Source: a virus. Taken from it: a DNA stretch of 64,000 bases. The DNA lies in IMG/VR virus record IMGVR_UViG_3300008120_000018, positions 1 through 64,000 of that record. One strand, 5' to 3'. Numbering within the stretch: the stretch's first letter is position 1; each line of letters begins with the position of its first letter. The notes under the pieces are model-generated. The model was not told where the DNA came from. It did not search any database and was given only the letters and a program-made list of their open reading frames with translations. Positions 15,121-22,748 of this stretch are shown here, piece by piece. The position numbers and the translations under genes were made by a program.

Positions 15121-16071
15121 CTACAGAGTCCTCCCAGCACCGCACACCACCCGAAAACCGAGGTTGAGGCCGAAGTCGCGACGGTTGTTGTGGCCGCGGT
15201 AAGCAGAACGACAGCGACGGGAATAGCTGAACCAGGAACCGCCCCGCAACGGAGAACGATTATCATCCCCATTTTCTATCCAGGCACTGCCATCCGTCGG
15301 CGCACCGTAGTTATCGTGCCAAGTATCGGCGCACCATTCCCAGACATTGCCGTGCATATTATACAAACCAAAGGCATTGGGTGGAAATTGTCCCACGGGA
15401 GTTGTTTCGTTTTGATATTCTCCTGTAGGTTCATCGGCGTAGGTATTACTGGCATCATAGTTAGCCAATTCCCCCGTAATGGTTTCCCCAAAGTGAAAGG
15501 CGGTTGTTGTCCCTGCTCTACAGGCATATTCCCATTCTGCCTCACTCGGTAGTCGATACTCCCCTCCCGTTAGTTTAGATAATCTCGCGCAGAACTCGAC
15601 GGCATCGTACCAGTTGACTTGTTCTACGGGTCTACCCCGGCGCGTGGATGATCCCCCCCTATCTTTAAAGTGGGAGGGATCAGGATCAAGGTCTTTTTCT
15701 ACTTTCAAATCCTTGCGAGAGGCAACTACTCTCCACTGTGCCTGGGTGATGGAATACTTGCCCATGAAAAAGGGGCGGACGTTAACCTCATGTTGAGGAC
15801 GTTCATCATAGTAACTATCTTTCTCGTCTTGCGGTGAACCCATCAGGAAAGTTCCCCCTGGGATGGTAACCATTTCTAAGGTGATGTCGTTGTCTAAATC
15901 TTGGCTGAAATATTGGGACTGTTTCGACTCTTTGTTAATTTGCTCACCCTTCTCATTTACTCCCACCACCTCAAAGTTAAATGATAACAATTCTAACTTT
16001 TGCAACGGTTTAACTGAATCTGGATTAACTGAGACTGGAACCTTCTTTGATTGCGTATTTTGGTGTTTCAT
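15121..16071 (-). CDS. FGE-sulfatase-fold (SUMF1-like) protein with variable C-terminus, 316 aa
   Basis: Residues ~70-310 form an FGE-sulfatase domain ([65 protein letters not shown]). The C-terminal segment after GGSW has codons almost all ending in C or T (TTC AGC TAT TCC, then CAC AAC AAC, TTC GGC CTC AAC CTC), as in AAY-to-NNY mutagenesis by diversity-generating retroelements. The N-terminus (SFNFEVVGVNEKGE) is typical of cyanobacterial copies. The ATG overlaps the stop of 16068-16559 as ATGA, so it is translated with the phage operon. It is likely a 'C-type lectin'-fold binding protein, not a true formylglycine enzyme. Confidence 0.85.
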   Translation of the reverse strand: MKHQNTQSKKVPVSVNPDSVKPLQKLELLSFNFEVVGVNEKGEQINKESKQSQYFSQDLDNDITLEMVTIPGGTFLMGSPQDEKDSYYDERPQHEVNVRPFFMGKYSITQAQWRVVASRKDLKVEKDLDPDPSHFKDRGGSSTRRGRPVEQVNWYDAVEFCARLSKLTGGEYRLPSEAEWEYACRAGTTTAFHFGETITGELANYDASNTYADEPTGEYQNETTPVGQFPPNAFGLYNMHGNVWEWCADTWHDNYGAPTDGSAWIENGDDNRSPLRGGSWFSYSRRCRSAYRGHNNRRDFGLNLGFRVVCGAGRTL

Positions 16072-16559
16072 AATAAAATGTCAAGTAATGTATTGATGTC
16101 CCCAATAGTGCAACTGAGGGCATCGGCCTCTATAAAGCGTATTTCTCCCCCTACACGATGAAAGGCCTGGGCCTTCTCTTTATCGAGGGGCCGCTCCTTA
16201 TTAGTAAAGACTACCTCTTCTGTCTCTTGCTGTAGTGCGTAGTTGATAGCCGTACGATAGAGGTCCTGGTCTATTACATAGCGGAGGGCCGTTTCGTTAG
16301 GATTAAGCCCATCTGTCACGTAACGGCGGCCCACTACTAAGAAGGGGCTGTTCTGATAACGCACTACCAGAACAGTCCAATACATAGTGCCATAGCGTGT
16401 GCCCTGGGCCCACGGACTAGTAGCCACTACATTTATGGTGATGTTAGGAATGACATCTTCTATACTCAGGAGAGTATAGAGGGATAACTCTGGGAAGACG
16501 AAGGGTAGTGCTGTTCTGTCTTGTCTAATGGCGGGCAGCGCCAATACAGTCTCAAGCAA
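16068..16559 (-). CDS. Unknown phage protein, 163 aa
   Basis: The protein has mixed alpha/beta composition (PFVFPELSLYTLLSIEDVIP, TMYWTVLVVRYQNSPFLVVG) and ends DINTLLDILL. It overlaps the upstream gene 16552-17172 by 8 bases and the downstream FGE gene by 4, making a tightly coupled operon with the polymerase-like gene at 17159. No family recognised. The stretch FTNKERPLDKEKAQAFHRVG followed by EIRFIEAD suggests a Rossmann-like or nuclease-accessory fold, but this is not supportable by motif. Confidence 0.6.
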   Translation of the reverse strand: MLETVLALPAIRQDRTALPFVFPELSLYTLLSIEDVIPNITINVVATSPWAQGTRYGTMYWTVLVVRYQNSPFLVVGRRYVTDGLNPNETALRYVIDQDLYRTAINYALQQETEEVVFTNKERPLDKEKAQAFHRVGGEIRFIEADALSCTIGDINTLLDILL

Positions 16560-17172
16560 TATATTCTCCTGCTATCTCGTAGCATACTGTTAATGCGGCC
16601 TCGTGCATAATCTCAGACTTTGTATCGACGTATATAACCCCAGACTTTATATCGACGTGTGTATCAGAGAATGTTACTGTAAGAGGAGAATGGTAGCGCT
16701 CCTTAAACTTATTCTCTATCTGCTGCCATACTGTCTGTATGGCATCATCTTTAGTTATATCATCCTTATACTCTCGTGCTGCAATTAATTGATTAACTAT
16801 GCGGGACAGCTTATCGACAGCATCGGGGGCATCCATAATATCCTTGAGGATACGACGAGCCTTCATGTAATTGCTCATACGCAACATTGACTCCTTAGCA
16901 ACAGCCAGTGCTTCGTCACTGTACCAGTCCCAGAAGTCTATCTCATCATTGATAAGAACCAGCTGATATACACCAGCTGGTTCTAGCACCATTGTTGAGT
17001 TCTTCATAAGCTTGTTATGACTAGTGACCTGTTCTAAGGCATCGTCAGAGAGATTGATGGCTCTGAGAACATCTCTGGCGCTAACATAGCTCTCTATGAA
17101 TTCTATGGGCAAGTTATTGTATTGTTGAATCAAGGCACACGCCCCCCTTGTACGGGTATTAATTACTATCAT
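16552..17172 (-). CDS. Unknown phage protein, 206 aa
   Basis: ATG 17172 (MIVINTRTRGACALIQQYNN) is chosen; the longer frame from 17286 would overlap the polymerase-like gene by over 120 bases with a proline-rich, non-coding-looking prefix. The chosen start still overlaps that gene's 3' end by 14 bases, suggesting coupling. The protein is mostly helical with WDWYSDEALAVAKESMLRMS in the middle. It has no recognised domain. By operon it may work with the polymerase-like protein. Confidence 0.65.
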   Translation of the reverse strand: MIVINTRTRGACALIQQYNNLPIEFIESYVSARDVLRAINLSDDALEQVTSHNKLMKNSTMVLEPAGVYQLVLINDEIDFWDWYSDEALAVAKESMLRMSNYMKARRILKDIMDAPDAVDKLSRIVNQLIAAREYKDDITKDDAIQTVWQQIENKFKERYHSPLTVTFSDTHVDIKSGVIYVDTKSEIMHEAALTVCYEIAGEYIA

Positions 17173-18631
17173 CGGCGCTGATATTCGATGTATCAGCACT
17201 GCTATCTGATCTACTAACGGTATTCTTATGGGGGGTGGGGGCCCAGTCTCCGTATCCCGTTGTGGCCTGGAGCCGGGTACCCGCACCCATGATGATGTCC
17301 GCGATGTTGGCGCACCCCGCGTTGAATGGTATGATCTCGATCTGGCGGCCGCACACGGTGACTGCTTCTTCGGGGTCTGGTGCGGAGATGGGCTTCGGTT
17401 GCACGAGTAGGTAGCCCGATTCTACCTCACTGATGTTGGTGGAGTTATGGATCAGGGCCCCGTCGTGCTGATTGTTGGATGCGAGGCCGTGGATGTCTCG
17501 TAGACTGTCTACTTCTATACGTTGAAGTAGGGCGGACATGGCGGCTATCTTCTCGTGCTTGGGTATTAGTTTAGACCACTTCGCTATGCTGGTAGCTATG
17601 CCCTTGAGGTATCCTACTAGGCAGGCCAGGGCCCGCGTCTTAGTGGTTACATCCTTATCAGCTAAGAGCGGCTCTTCTAGTACTAGGCGCGGTATAGTGA
17701 AGCGGCTACTGAGACGCTTAACGAGCCGAGCCCCATTAATTGCTGCTAACACAGCTGTCTTCACCGTGCCTACAGACAGTAAGGGATCAGGAGAACTCAC
17801 ACGGCCCGATAGCATCTCATCCAGGTGGGAGCTAATACCCAGCTTCTCCATCTCATGGTGAGCAATCGTCGCGTGGCACTTCACGACGTCGTAGTTAATG
17901 ACAGGGCTGGATATTAGCAGCACTTCTCTGAAGTTACGACTAGCACCTTGGAGGCCGCCCCCTTTCTCGTACACGCGGAGCCCCTCGTGAGGCTGGGTTA
18001 GTTCTTGCGAGTACTCTGCCTGACGTTTCGTGTAATCGATACTAGTCACGCGCTCGAGTATACCCTGATAGCAGTTTAGGTTATGAAGGTAGCGGGCCCG
18101 TTTACTAGCCAGCTCAGCATTACTCAGACTATCGCGAGTCCTCTCTATTCTATCTCGCTGTCGTATCAGCCACGCGATGCCGTAGCCCAAATCAACTTGT
18201 GTTGGCGGTGCGCTACTAAGCGGCTTATTAAGCTTAGGAAGCGGACGGCCATCTGCATCAACGAACCACTGATCCTGTAGTCGAGAGGGGCTCAATAGTA
18301 AATCCTCTCCCTTCTCGATGAAGGTATCGATGATGTGCTCGTGAATACGGTAGCGGAAGCAGATTCCTTCCTTAGCGTAATAGGGGGCCCGCGTCATAAA
18401 CGCCTCTACGCTCTCCCAGTTATAGTTTCTGCAGTAAACGTGAATGAAGCTCTTACGAGGCAACGGCACTCCCTTCCACGCGTGGTAATCAGACTTAGCA
18501 CGCATTTGGCGCTGGCACAAAAACGTGTGGATGAATAAACGCCGACTATCACTATTCATACCAGCCGTTAGCTCGCGCAAATAATGATACTGACTAATAG
18601 TGAGTTTTAGATTAGTTTGGATGTACGGCAT
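17159..18631 (-). CDS. Candidate divergent PolA/T7-type palm polymerase, 490 aa
   Basis: Three segments match the order of the PolA superfamily: INYDVVKCHATIAHHEM (D248, motif A), SVGTVKTAVLAAINGARL (K291, resembling the O-helix motif B) and SNNQHDGALI (H389-D390-G391, resembling motif C HDE/HDS). The family match is inferred from motif order and spacing; overall similarity to characterised polymerases is not visible. There is no 3'-5' exonuclease domain; the N-terminal ~230 residues are unassigned. The C-terminal tail (SRSDSSADTSNISADDS) is disordered. GGAG lies six bases before ATG 18631. It leads the operon 18631-15121. An RNA polymerase or primase-polymerase is an alternative. Confidence 0.5.
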   Translation of the reverse strand: MPYIQTNLKLTISQYHYLRELTAGMNSDSRRLFIHTFLCQRQMRAKSDYHAWKGVPLPRKSFIHVYCRNYNWESVEAFMTRAPYYAKEGICFRYRIHEHIIDTFIEKGEDLLLSPSRLQDQWFVDADGRPLPKLNKPLSSAPPTQVDLGYGIAWLIRQRDRIERTRDSLSNAELASKRARYLHNLNCYQGILERVTSIDYTKRQAEYSQELTQPHEGLRVYEKGGGLQGASRNFREVLLISSPVINYDVVKCHATIAHHEMEKLGISSHLDEMLSGRVSSPDPLLSVGTVKTAVLAAINGARLVKRLSSRFTIPRLVLEEPLLADKDVTTKTRALACLVGYLKGIATSIAKWSKLIPKHEKIAAMSALLQRIEVDSLRDIHGLASNNQHDGALIHNSTNISEVESGYLLVQPKPISAPDPEEAVTVCGRQIEIIPFNAGCANIADIIMGAGTRLQATTGYGDWAPTPHKNTVSRSDSSADTSNISADDSN

Positions 18632-18643
18632 AAATTCTCCACT

Positions 18644-18763
18644 TCATTTAATTTTAGCACGATCTAGCAATTTAAACAAGCTGGCAAAAGGCTGTAAACT
18701 AGAATTAGCTATATTGACTCCTTGTTCGACGGACGACACCCAAAGATGCCGCCCATCAAACAA
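18644..18763 (-). CDS. Possible short ORF (39 aa) between two phage genes
   Basis: A TTG-started frame reads (M)FDGRHLWVSSVEQGVNIA then SSLQPFASLFKLLDRAKIK. It looks protein-like, lies between the 93-aa gene and the polymerase-like gene on the same strand, but has no clear ribosome site and may be a remnant. Weak call. Confidence 0.25.
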   Translation of the reverse strand: MFDGRHLWVSSVEQGVNIANSSLQPFASLFKLLDRAKIK

Positions 18764-18773
18764 ACACCAAAGA

Positions 18774-19055
18774 CTACAGCGAAACGAGCTTTCGTCCGCC
18801 GTTGATGTCTTCTGCAATCTTGACACCTGGAACAAACGTCAACGCTTCAGCCACATTGTCGCCCTGCTGTGTTGTCACTTGCACGACGCATCCACCTGGT
18901 GTCTCCATTGCTTTACACGACTTCATCCAACCTTGTTCCTTGCTGCTGGCTTTAAAGAGAAGCTGGAATGCATCACAATTGCCAACAACTTTGATGTCCG
19001 AAACCTTACCAGTTTGTGCGTCTGCAGTGCTGGTCACATCCAATGCCTTACTCAT
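18774..19055 (-). CDS. Conserved small phage protein, 93 aa
   Basis: MSKALDVTSTADAQTGKVSD with GNCDAFQLLFKASSKEQGWM and VAEALTFVPGV is a pattern I have met in large phages and cyanobacterial genomes without known function. TTTTGGAG lies six bases before the third in-frame ATG (19055), so the two earlier ATGs (19067, 19061) are not used. It is beta-rich and may be a virion or DNA-associated protein. It is the likely first gene of the leftward operon with the polymerase-like gene. Confidence 0.75.
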   Translation of the reverse strand: MSKALDVTSTADAQTGKVSDIKVVGNCDAFQLLFKASSKEQGWMKSCKAMETPGGCVVQVTTQQGDNVAEALTFVPGVKIAEDINGGRKLVSL

Positions 19056-19091
19056 AGTCATCTCCAAAATCGCCGTCGAATAAATGGTTAG

Positions 19092-19244
19092 TCCCTCGTT
19101 GACGTGAGGGCATTAATATTGTAGCACTTTAATTAACACTTCCCTCACTTTAGCGAGGGCTTCGGTCGTGAGCTCAGCCGAACAGTCTTTACCCTGACAT
19201 TCAAGATAATTAAATGTTTTCCAATATAGAATTTTCTATATTGG
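19092..19244. promoter_or_regulatory. Three hairpins in the divergent control region
   Basis: Between the leftward 93-aa gene and the rightward 78-aa gene are CCCTCGTTGACGTGAGGG (about 19092-19110), CCCTCACTTTAGCGAGGG (about 19142-19160) and the perfect inverted repeat CCAATATAGAA/TTCTATATTGG (19221-19244). The first two share CCCTC...GAGGG arms and may be operators or RNA hairpins. No ORF is evident in 19092-19313. Confidence 0.45.
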
Positions 19245-19313
19245 GACTACTACTAAGTTTACTATTAGGGCCCGCCCATCTGTCAGCATAACCGTATCTA
19301 GTCAACAACATAA

Positions 19314-19550
19314 ATGAAGAGAACTAAGAAGGGCAATGTGACGGCAGAAGCGCGGGCCGAGTACGGCACAGTAGAAGATAGATTCCCTATATTCGATAAG
19401 CGCAGCGCATTGAGTGCTCTTAAACTGCGGGGCCATGGGAATCTATCTAAGCAGGAGAGGGCCCGTGTTATTAACAAGGCCGCTAAGTTTGTTCCTGAGG
19501 CAGCTCGGGCTGCTCGAGAGGCGGATCAACAACGCTCTCGTCGTAGTTAG
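19314..19550 (+). CDS. Small basic phage protein, 78 aa
   Basis: The segment AEYGTVEDRFPIFDKRSALS then ALKLRGHGNLSKQERARVIN is a recurrent small phage protein pattern, very basic and helical, probably nucleic-acid associated. Its 3' end overlaps the convergent 82-aa gene by 68 bases. Function unknown. Confidence 0.7.
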   Translation: MKRTKKGNVTAEARAEYGTVEDRFPIFDKRSALSALKLRGHGNLSKQERARVINKAAKFVPEAARAAREADQQRSRRS

Positions 19551-19731
19551 AGAGGAGGAAGGTGTTAATCCAGTCTATATTGCTCTGGGTTAACTCTCTA
19601 CCAGTCTCTTTGTAGTATTCTCGAAGGGCCAGTACGCTTTGTATCCAATCGAGTTCTCTATCCGATACGCTCTGGGGGTTATCTAGGATCCAATTATTGT
19701 TGCGTAGTCTCTGAATCTGTTCTGGGGTCAT
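19483..19731 (-). CDS. Small helical protein, 82 aa
   Basis: MTPEQIQRLRNNNWILDNPQ then SVSDRELDWIQSVLALREYY suggests a helical domain; the C-terminus DPPLEQPELPQEQT is proline-rich. ATG 19731 is preferred over 19776 because it gives the natural N-terminus. It overlaps the upstream amber-interrupted gene by 38 bases and the convergent 78-aa gene by 68. Unknown function. Confidence 0.55.
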   Translation of the reverse strand: MTPEQIQRLRNNNWILDNPQSVSDRELDWIQSVLALREYYKETGRELTQSNIDWINTFLLSNYDESVVDPPLEQPELPQEQT

Positions 19732-20074
19732 GGTAATCTTTAAGAATATGGCTTGCAGGGGAGAGAGACTTACCATCTATAATATCGTCTATACTGCCGA
19801 TTAATATAGAGGGGTCGCCCTTTTCATCGACTCTATCACGAACGACAATTACATCTCCATTAGTGGCTAGGAAGATAGAGACATTTACATTATCATAGAT
19901 ATATGATAGGAAGTACATATCACCATCATTATCATCAGGACGGTCTTCTCTAGTATTGTTGATTACTACGTAACTAGATCGATTGACATGAACTTCAATA
20001 AATTTATTATTGGAATCTAGACCTAGATTCTAATAGGCCCACGCCTTCACGACATCAACTGCGTTATCTTGCAT
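19694..20074 (-). pseudogene. Gene interrupted by an in-frame amber codon (127 codons)
   Basis: With GGAGGAGACGAAATG at its start (ATG 20074, overlapping the stop of 20064-20747), the frame reads MQDNAVDVVKAWAY, then TAG at 20030-20032, then continues open through NLGLDSNNKFIEVHVNRSSY and VVINNTREDRPDDNDGD to a stop at 19694. The region between the amber and the next ATG (19918) is clearly coding-like. A perfect hairpin, GAATCTAG/CTAGATTC (20013-20030), begins at the amber codon. It is either a nonsense mutation (for example TGG to TAG) or a readthrough site. TAG is used as a normal stop elsewhere in the window. Family unknown. Confidence 0.6.
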
Positions 20075-20747
20075 TTCGTCTCCTCCCTTGTTTAAGTCTA
20101 CCTATCTCGAGAGCATCACTGCCCATGATGTGGAGCTCCTTATTGCTGTTAAGCAATAAGTGTCGCGTTCGTGCGCCGGGCCAATAATAGTAATCGCCCC
20201 ACTTTATCAGCAGGCCTGTATCGAGTATAGGCTCTATATTCTCTACTACTAATTGCATCTCTTCCTTAGTCATACCGAACTCACCATGGTTATGGCGCTG
20301 ATAACTATCGCGCCGATAATGCTGAGTACGACGGGCCCATACTCCTTTAACGGATTCAGAGTTAGCTATCATAGCCAGCTGACAATAATAGCGTAGATTA
20401 CCCCCCGGCATATTGAGAGGGATACTCTCAACAAGGCGGCGTATAGTGGGGCTATAGTAGTGAATACGCCATTGGTCCACTGAATTTTTATCATTATAGA
20501 AGTCGGCCCCCCATGCGGTTATACCTAACTCGAGCACATTAGTTAGGTAGTATTTATTAGAGTTATCCTGACCACCACTCATCCTAGCATGTAACCGCGT
20601 ATAGTTAATGTGGGGCTCCATATCCTCGAACCAGAGTTGGATAAAGCGTCCTCCCTCCTCAGGGGTAGGTTTGTATAATGATAAAAACTGGTAGTCTGTT
20701 GCCTGCCATATAATGCTGGATATCTGCAATGTTTTAGCTAGGTACAT
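20064..20747 (-). CDS. Unknown phage protein, 227 aa
   Basis: The protein has a basic, possibly nucleic-acid-binding C-terminus (RTRHLL ... IGRLKQGRRRNAR) and aromatic-rich centre (INYTRLHARMSGGQDNSNKY, WRIHYYSPTIRRLVESIPLN). A segment FGMTKEEMQLVVENIEPILD looks like a helical switch domain. It starts the leftward chain 20747-19483. No family can be named. Confidence 0.65.
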   Translation of the reverse strand: MYLAKTLQISSIIWQATDYQFLSLYKPTPEEGGRFIQLWFEDMEPHINYTRLHARMSGGQDNSNKYYLTNVLELGITAWGADFYNDKNSVDQWRIHYYSPTIRRLVESIPLNMPGGNLRYYCQLAMIANSESVKGVWARRTQHYRRDSYQRHNHGEFGMTKEEMQLVVENIEPILDTGLLIKWGDYYYWPGARTRHLLLNSNKELHIMGSDALEIGRLKQGRRRNAR

Positions 20748-20792
20748 TAGAATTGTAAGTTAGTGTGAGATGTTCTGTATTCTGAATTATGT

Positions 20793-21212
20793 TTACTCTT
20801 TTAGTGCACACTTAGTATTTTCTAGATTAAAATACTCTAGACTGAGAAAGTATACACCATCTAGCTCTCCTTCTACAAATATAATTGAAGCTATTGCAGT
20901 AGCTACCGCAAAAAGATTAGTATTCTTTCTAAGCTGGTCAGGAACATCGACTCTTAGAAACAATGTTACTATAGTTAACAGTAGTTGATTTTTGAGAACT
21001 TCACGAAAATACAGTACTGTATTTTCCTTTACTATGCCGAACGCATAAACTAGCCCATTGGCAATAGTGCGGTAGTAACAATGTTTAAGTAATGCTGAAA
21101 ACTGTGGTTTTTGTTTTGCTTCATTGACTAAATCAGCGATAAAATCTTTTGTTGATTTAGGTAAATTATCATAAACACTTTTGATTTCTATTGTAGCTCC
21201 GTAACTAATCAT
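20793..21212 (-). CDS. Tandem paralog family member 4 (139 aa)
   Basis: This is one of four neighbouring genes with the same layout: an N-terminal YDxLPxxxKxxI...LV segment, a hydrophobic stretch (QLLLTIVTLFLRV), then VPDQLRKNTNLFAVATAIAS and a VEGE...-type end. Sequence identity between copies is low, but the core (T/V)GVxxPxxL(R/K)K(D/N)xxLFxxAxxIAS is kept in the others (RVDVPDQLRKNTNLF here). AGGAGTAAAAA precedes the ATG. Likely membrane-associated. Function unknown; immunity or defence accessory roles are possible but unsupported. Confidence 0.7.
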   Translation of the reverse strand: MISYGATIEIKSVYDNLPKSTKDFIADLVNEAKQKPQFSALLKHCYYRTIANGLVYAFGIVKENTVLYFREVLKNQLLLTIVTLFLRVDVPDQLRKNTNLFAVATAIASIIFVEGELDGVYFLSLEYFNLENTKCALKE

Positions 21213-21215
21213 TTT

Positions 21216-21635
21216 TTACTCCTTAGTTGTATTTGGTTTGTAAGTTAGTCCCCAGATATGTGACGTTCCGTATATTTCTTTATATTCCCCCTCTACTACA
21301 AAACTAGAAGCTATAGCGATAGAAAGCATAAATAAGTTAGCATCTTTTTTCAACCGTTTAGGGGTAGAAACGCCTGTTAAAAATGTGGCAATAAGTAACC
21401 AAGCTTTAAAAGCTACAAACGAAATCCAATCTATTTTGACATCATTATCATCATTAACATCATTGTATTTTAATTGTATGTATGTATCCATTACATTGTC
21501 TTTAATTGCGGCTTTATAAAAGTGTTCTAAGTATTTTGACTTAGGATTCTGTACTAAAGCGTCAACGTATTGTTTAGCTTCGATAGGTAAACTATTGTAT
21601 TGTTTTCTAACCAATATTGCGCGTTGAATATCCAC
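21216..21635 (-). CDS. Tandem paralog family member 3 (139 aa)
   Basis: Starts at GTG (complement of CAC, AGGAGTAAACCA before it) with MDIQRAILVRKQYNSLPIEA. The core is LLIATFLTGVSTPKRLKKDA then NLFMLSIAIASSFVVEGEYK, the best preserved copy of the family signature. It lies three bases upstream of member 4, so the two are co-translated. It is AT-rich compared with the phage core genes. Confidence 0.7.
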   Translation of the reverse strand: MDIQRAILVRKQYNSLPIEAKQYVDALVQNPKSKYLEHFYKAAIKDNVMDTYIQLKYNDVNDDNDVKIDWISFVAFKAWLLIATFLTGVSTPKRLKKDANLFMLSIAIASSFVVEGEYKEIYGTSHIWGLTYKPNTTKE

Positions 21636-21674
21636 TGGTTTACTCCTGTTTTAGGTTATTTTTAGCTTCTTACT

Positions 21675-22073
21675 TTATTCGTAGTCCCAATAATAGGGAG
21701 ATTCATTGACATAACCCTCCTTTACAAGGTAACTAGCTATAACAAGAGATTGCAGAAAAAGACAAAAGTTTTCTTTGAGAAGCTTAGGTATTGTCACACC
21801 TGTTAGTAGCGAAAAGACAAACAGGAATATCTTGATTTTTAAGTACCAAAAACACCCTGCTTTTTCAAATGGATCAGAGTCAATAAACGCACCGCTTAGA
21901 AGTACACCTACGTCGTTTGATTTGATTGCGCTACTATGGAATCCTTTTAGTATTGAAAGTACAAAAGGTTTTTTCGATACTTTAGTTACTAATCGGTTGA
22001 CGTAGTGTTTGACTTCTCTTGGCAACTCATCGTAGCTTGAATCGATTAGTATTTGATAGATTTGAGCGTCCAT
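21675..22073 (-). CDS. Tandem paralog family member 2 (132 aa)
   Basis: Contains SSYDELPREVKHYVNRLV and LFVFSLLTGVTIPKLLKENF then CLFLQSLVIASYLVKEGYVN. The hydrophobic region (YLKIKIFLFVFSLLTG) supports membrane insertion or a buried helix pair. GGGGTAAAAAA precedes ATG 22073. Same order and strand as the other three copies. Confidence 0.7.
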   Translation of the reverse strand: MDAQIYQILIDSSYDELPREVKHYVNRLVTKVSKKPFVLSILKGFHSSAIKSNDVGVLLSGAFIDSDPFEKAGCFWYLKIKIFLFVFSLLTGVTIPKLLKENFCLFLQSLVIASYLVKEGYVNESPYYWDYE

Positions 22074-22077
22074 TTTT

Positions 22078-22476
22078 TTACCCCTGAGTTGTATTGTCGG
22101 TTATTTCTTTATACCAGCTTTTTTCTACTAGAAAGATTGACGCTAGTGTTAAAGCTTTTCTGAAAAGATCAAAGTCTTTTCTAAGAGAAGAAGGAATAGT
22201 AACTCCTGTACATATAGGCATAAGAACAGTTATAACCCAAAATTTAAGCTGGTCAAGAAAAGAAAGATTCCACTTGTCATCGGATAGATAAGGATTGATG
22301 TTTCCTTTTTGTATATCCCCTTTCCACCACCAGGTCAGTATATCATTAGTTACTTGGTTGGTTTCAGATGCTTTCAATAAACCATCAATCCAATTTTTTG
22401 AGTCAAGAGATAATTCGAGATATTCACCTGTAATTATAATCTTATACAGCCGCTCTTTGATAATGTTAATGTTCAT
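22078..22476 (-). CDS. Tandem paralog family member 1 (132 aa)
   Basis: First gene of the four-copy array: YLELSLDSKNWIDGLLKASE at the N-terminus, then VITVLMPICTGVTIPSSLRK and DFDLFRKALTLASIFLVEKS. AGGGAGTAAACA precedes ATG 22476. The divergence between copies, with conserved spacing and signature, implies an old duplication with different specificities. Confidence 0.7.
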   Translation of the reverse strand: MNINIIKERLYKIIITGEYLELSLDSKNWIDGLLKASETNQVTNDILTWWWKGDIQKGNINPYLSDDKWNLSFLDQLKFWVITVLMPICTGVTIPSSLRKDFDLFRKALTLASIFLVEKSWYKEITDNTTQG

Positions 22477-22502
22477 TGTTTACTCCCTAATTGTGCTAGT
22501 TT

Positions 22503-22748
22503 TTACTGATAACTGATAACTAAAATTAAACCATTAGCATTTATCAACTGTCCTTTTTTTATTTCATCTGCTTGATCCATCATTATTGATGCAAAAAGGT
22601 CAAAAGCATCTTAGTTACTTTGTCTTAATGCCATTAACTCTTCTGGGTTATATTTCATGAAAAAACGTAAATTAGGAGCCACGATAGATAAAGCTTCAAC
22701 TTGTCGCTCTAAACTCTAATCTTTCATTAATTCTTTCTGATGTGTCAT
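22503..22748 (-). pseudogene. Small cyanobacterial-type gene with two nonsense codons
   Basis: From ATG 22748 the frame reads MTHQKELMKD-TAG-SLERQVEALS then IVAPNLRFFMKYNPEELMAL, RQSN-TAA-DAFDLFASIMMD and QADEIKKGQLINANG. Both stops sit where glutamine (CAG, CAA) would fit, suggesting C-to-T changes. AGGAGTAGATTA precedes the start. The gene overlaps the end of the pentapeptide gene and ends in the CTGATAACTGATAA-type filler seen throughout this island. Confidence 0.6.

Noticed and set aside
15106-15552. Plus-strand frame over the FGE gene (also 45990-46535)
   Set aside because: Antisense shadows of the conserved FGE domain.
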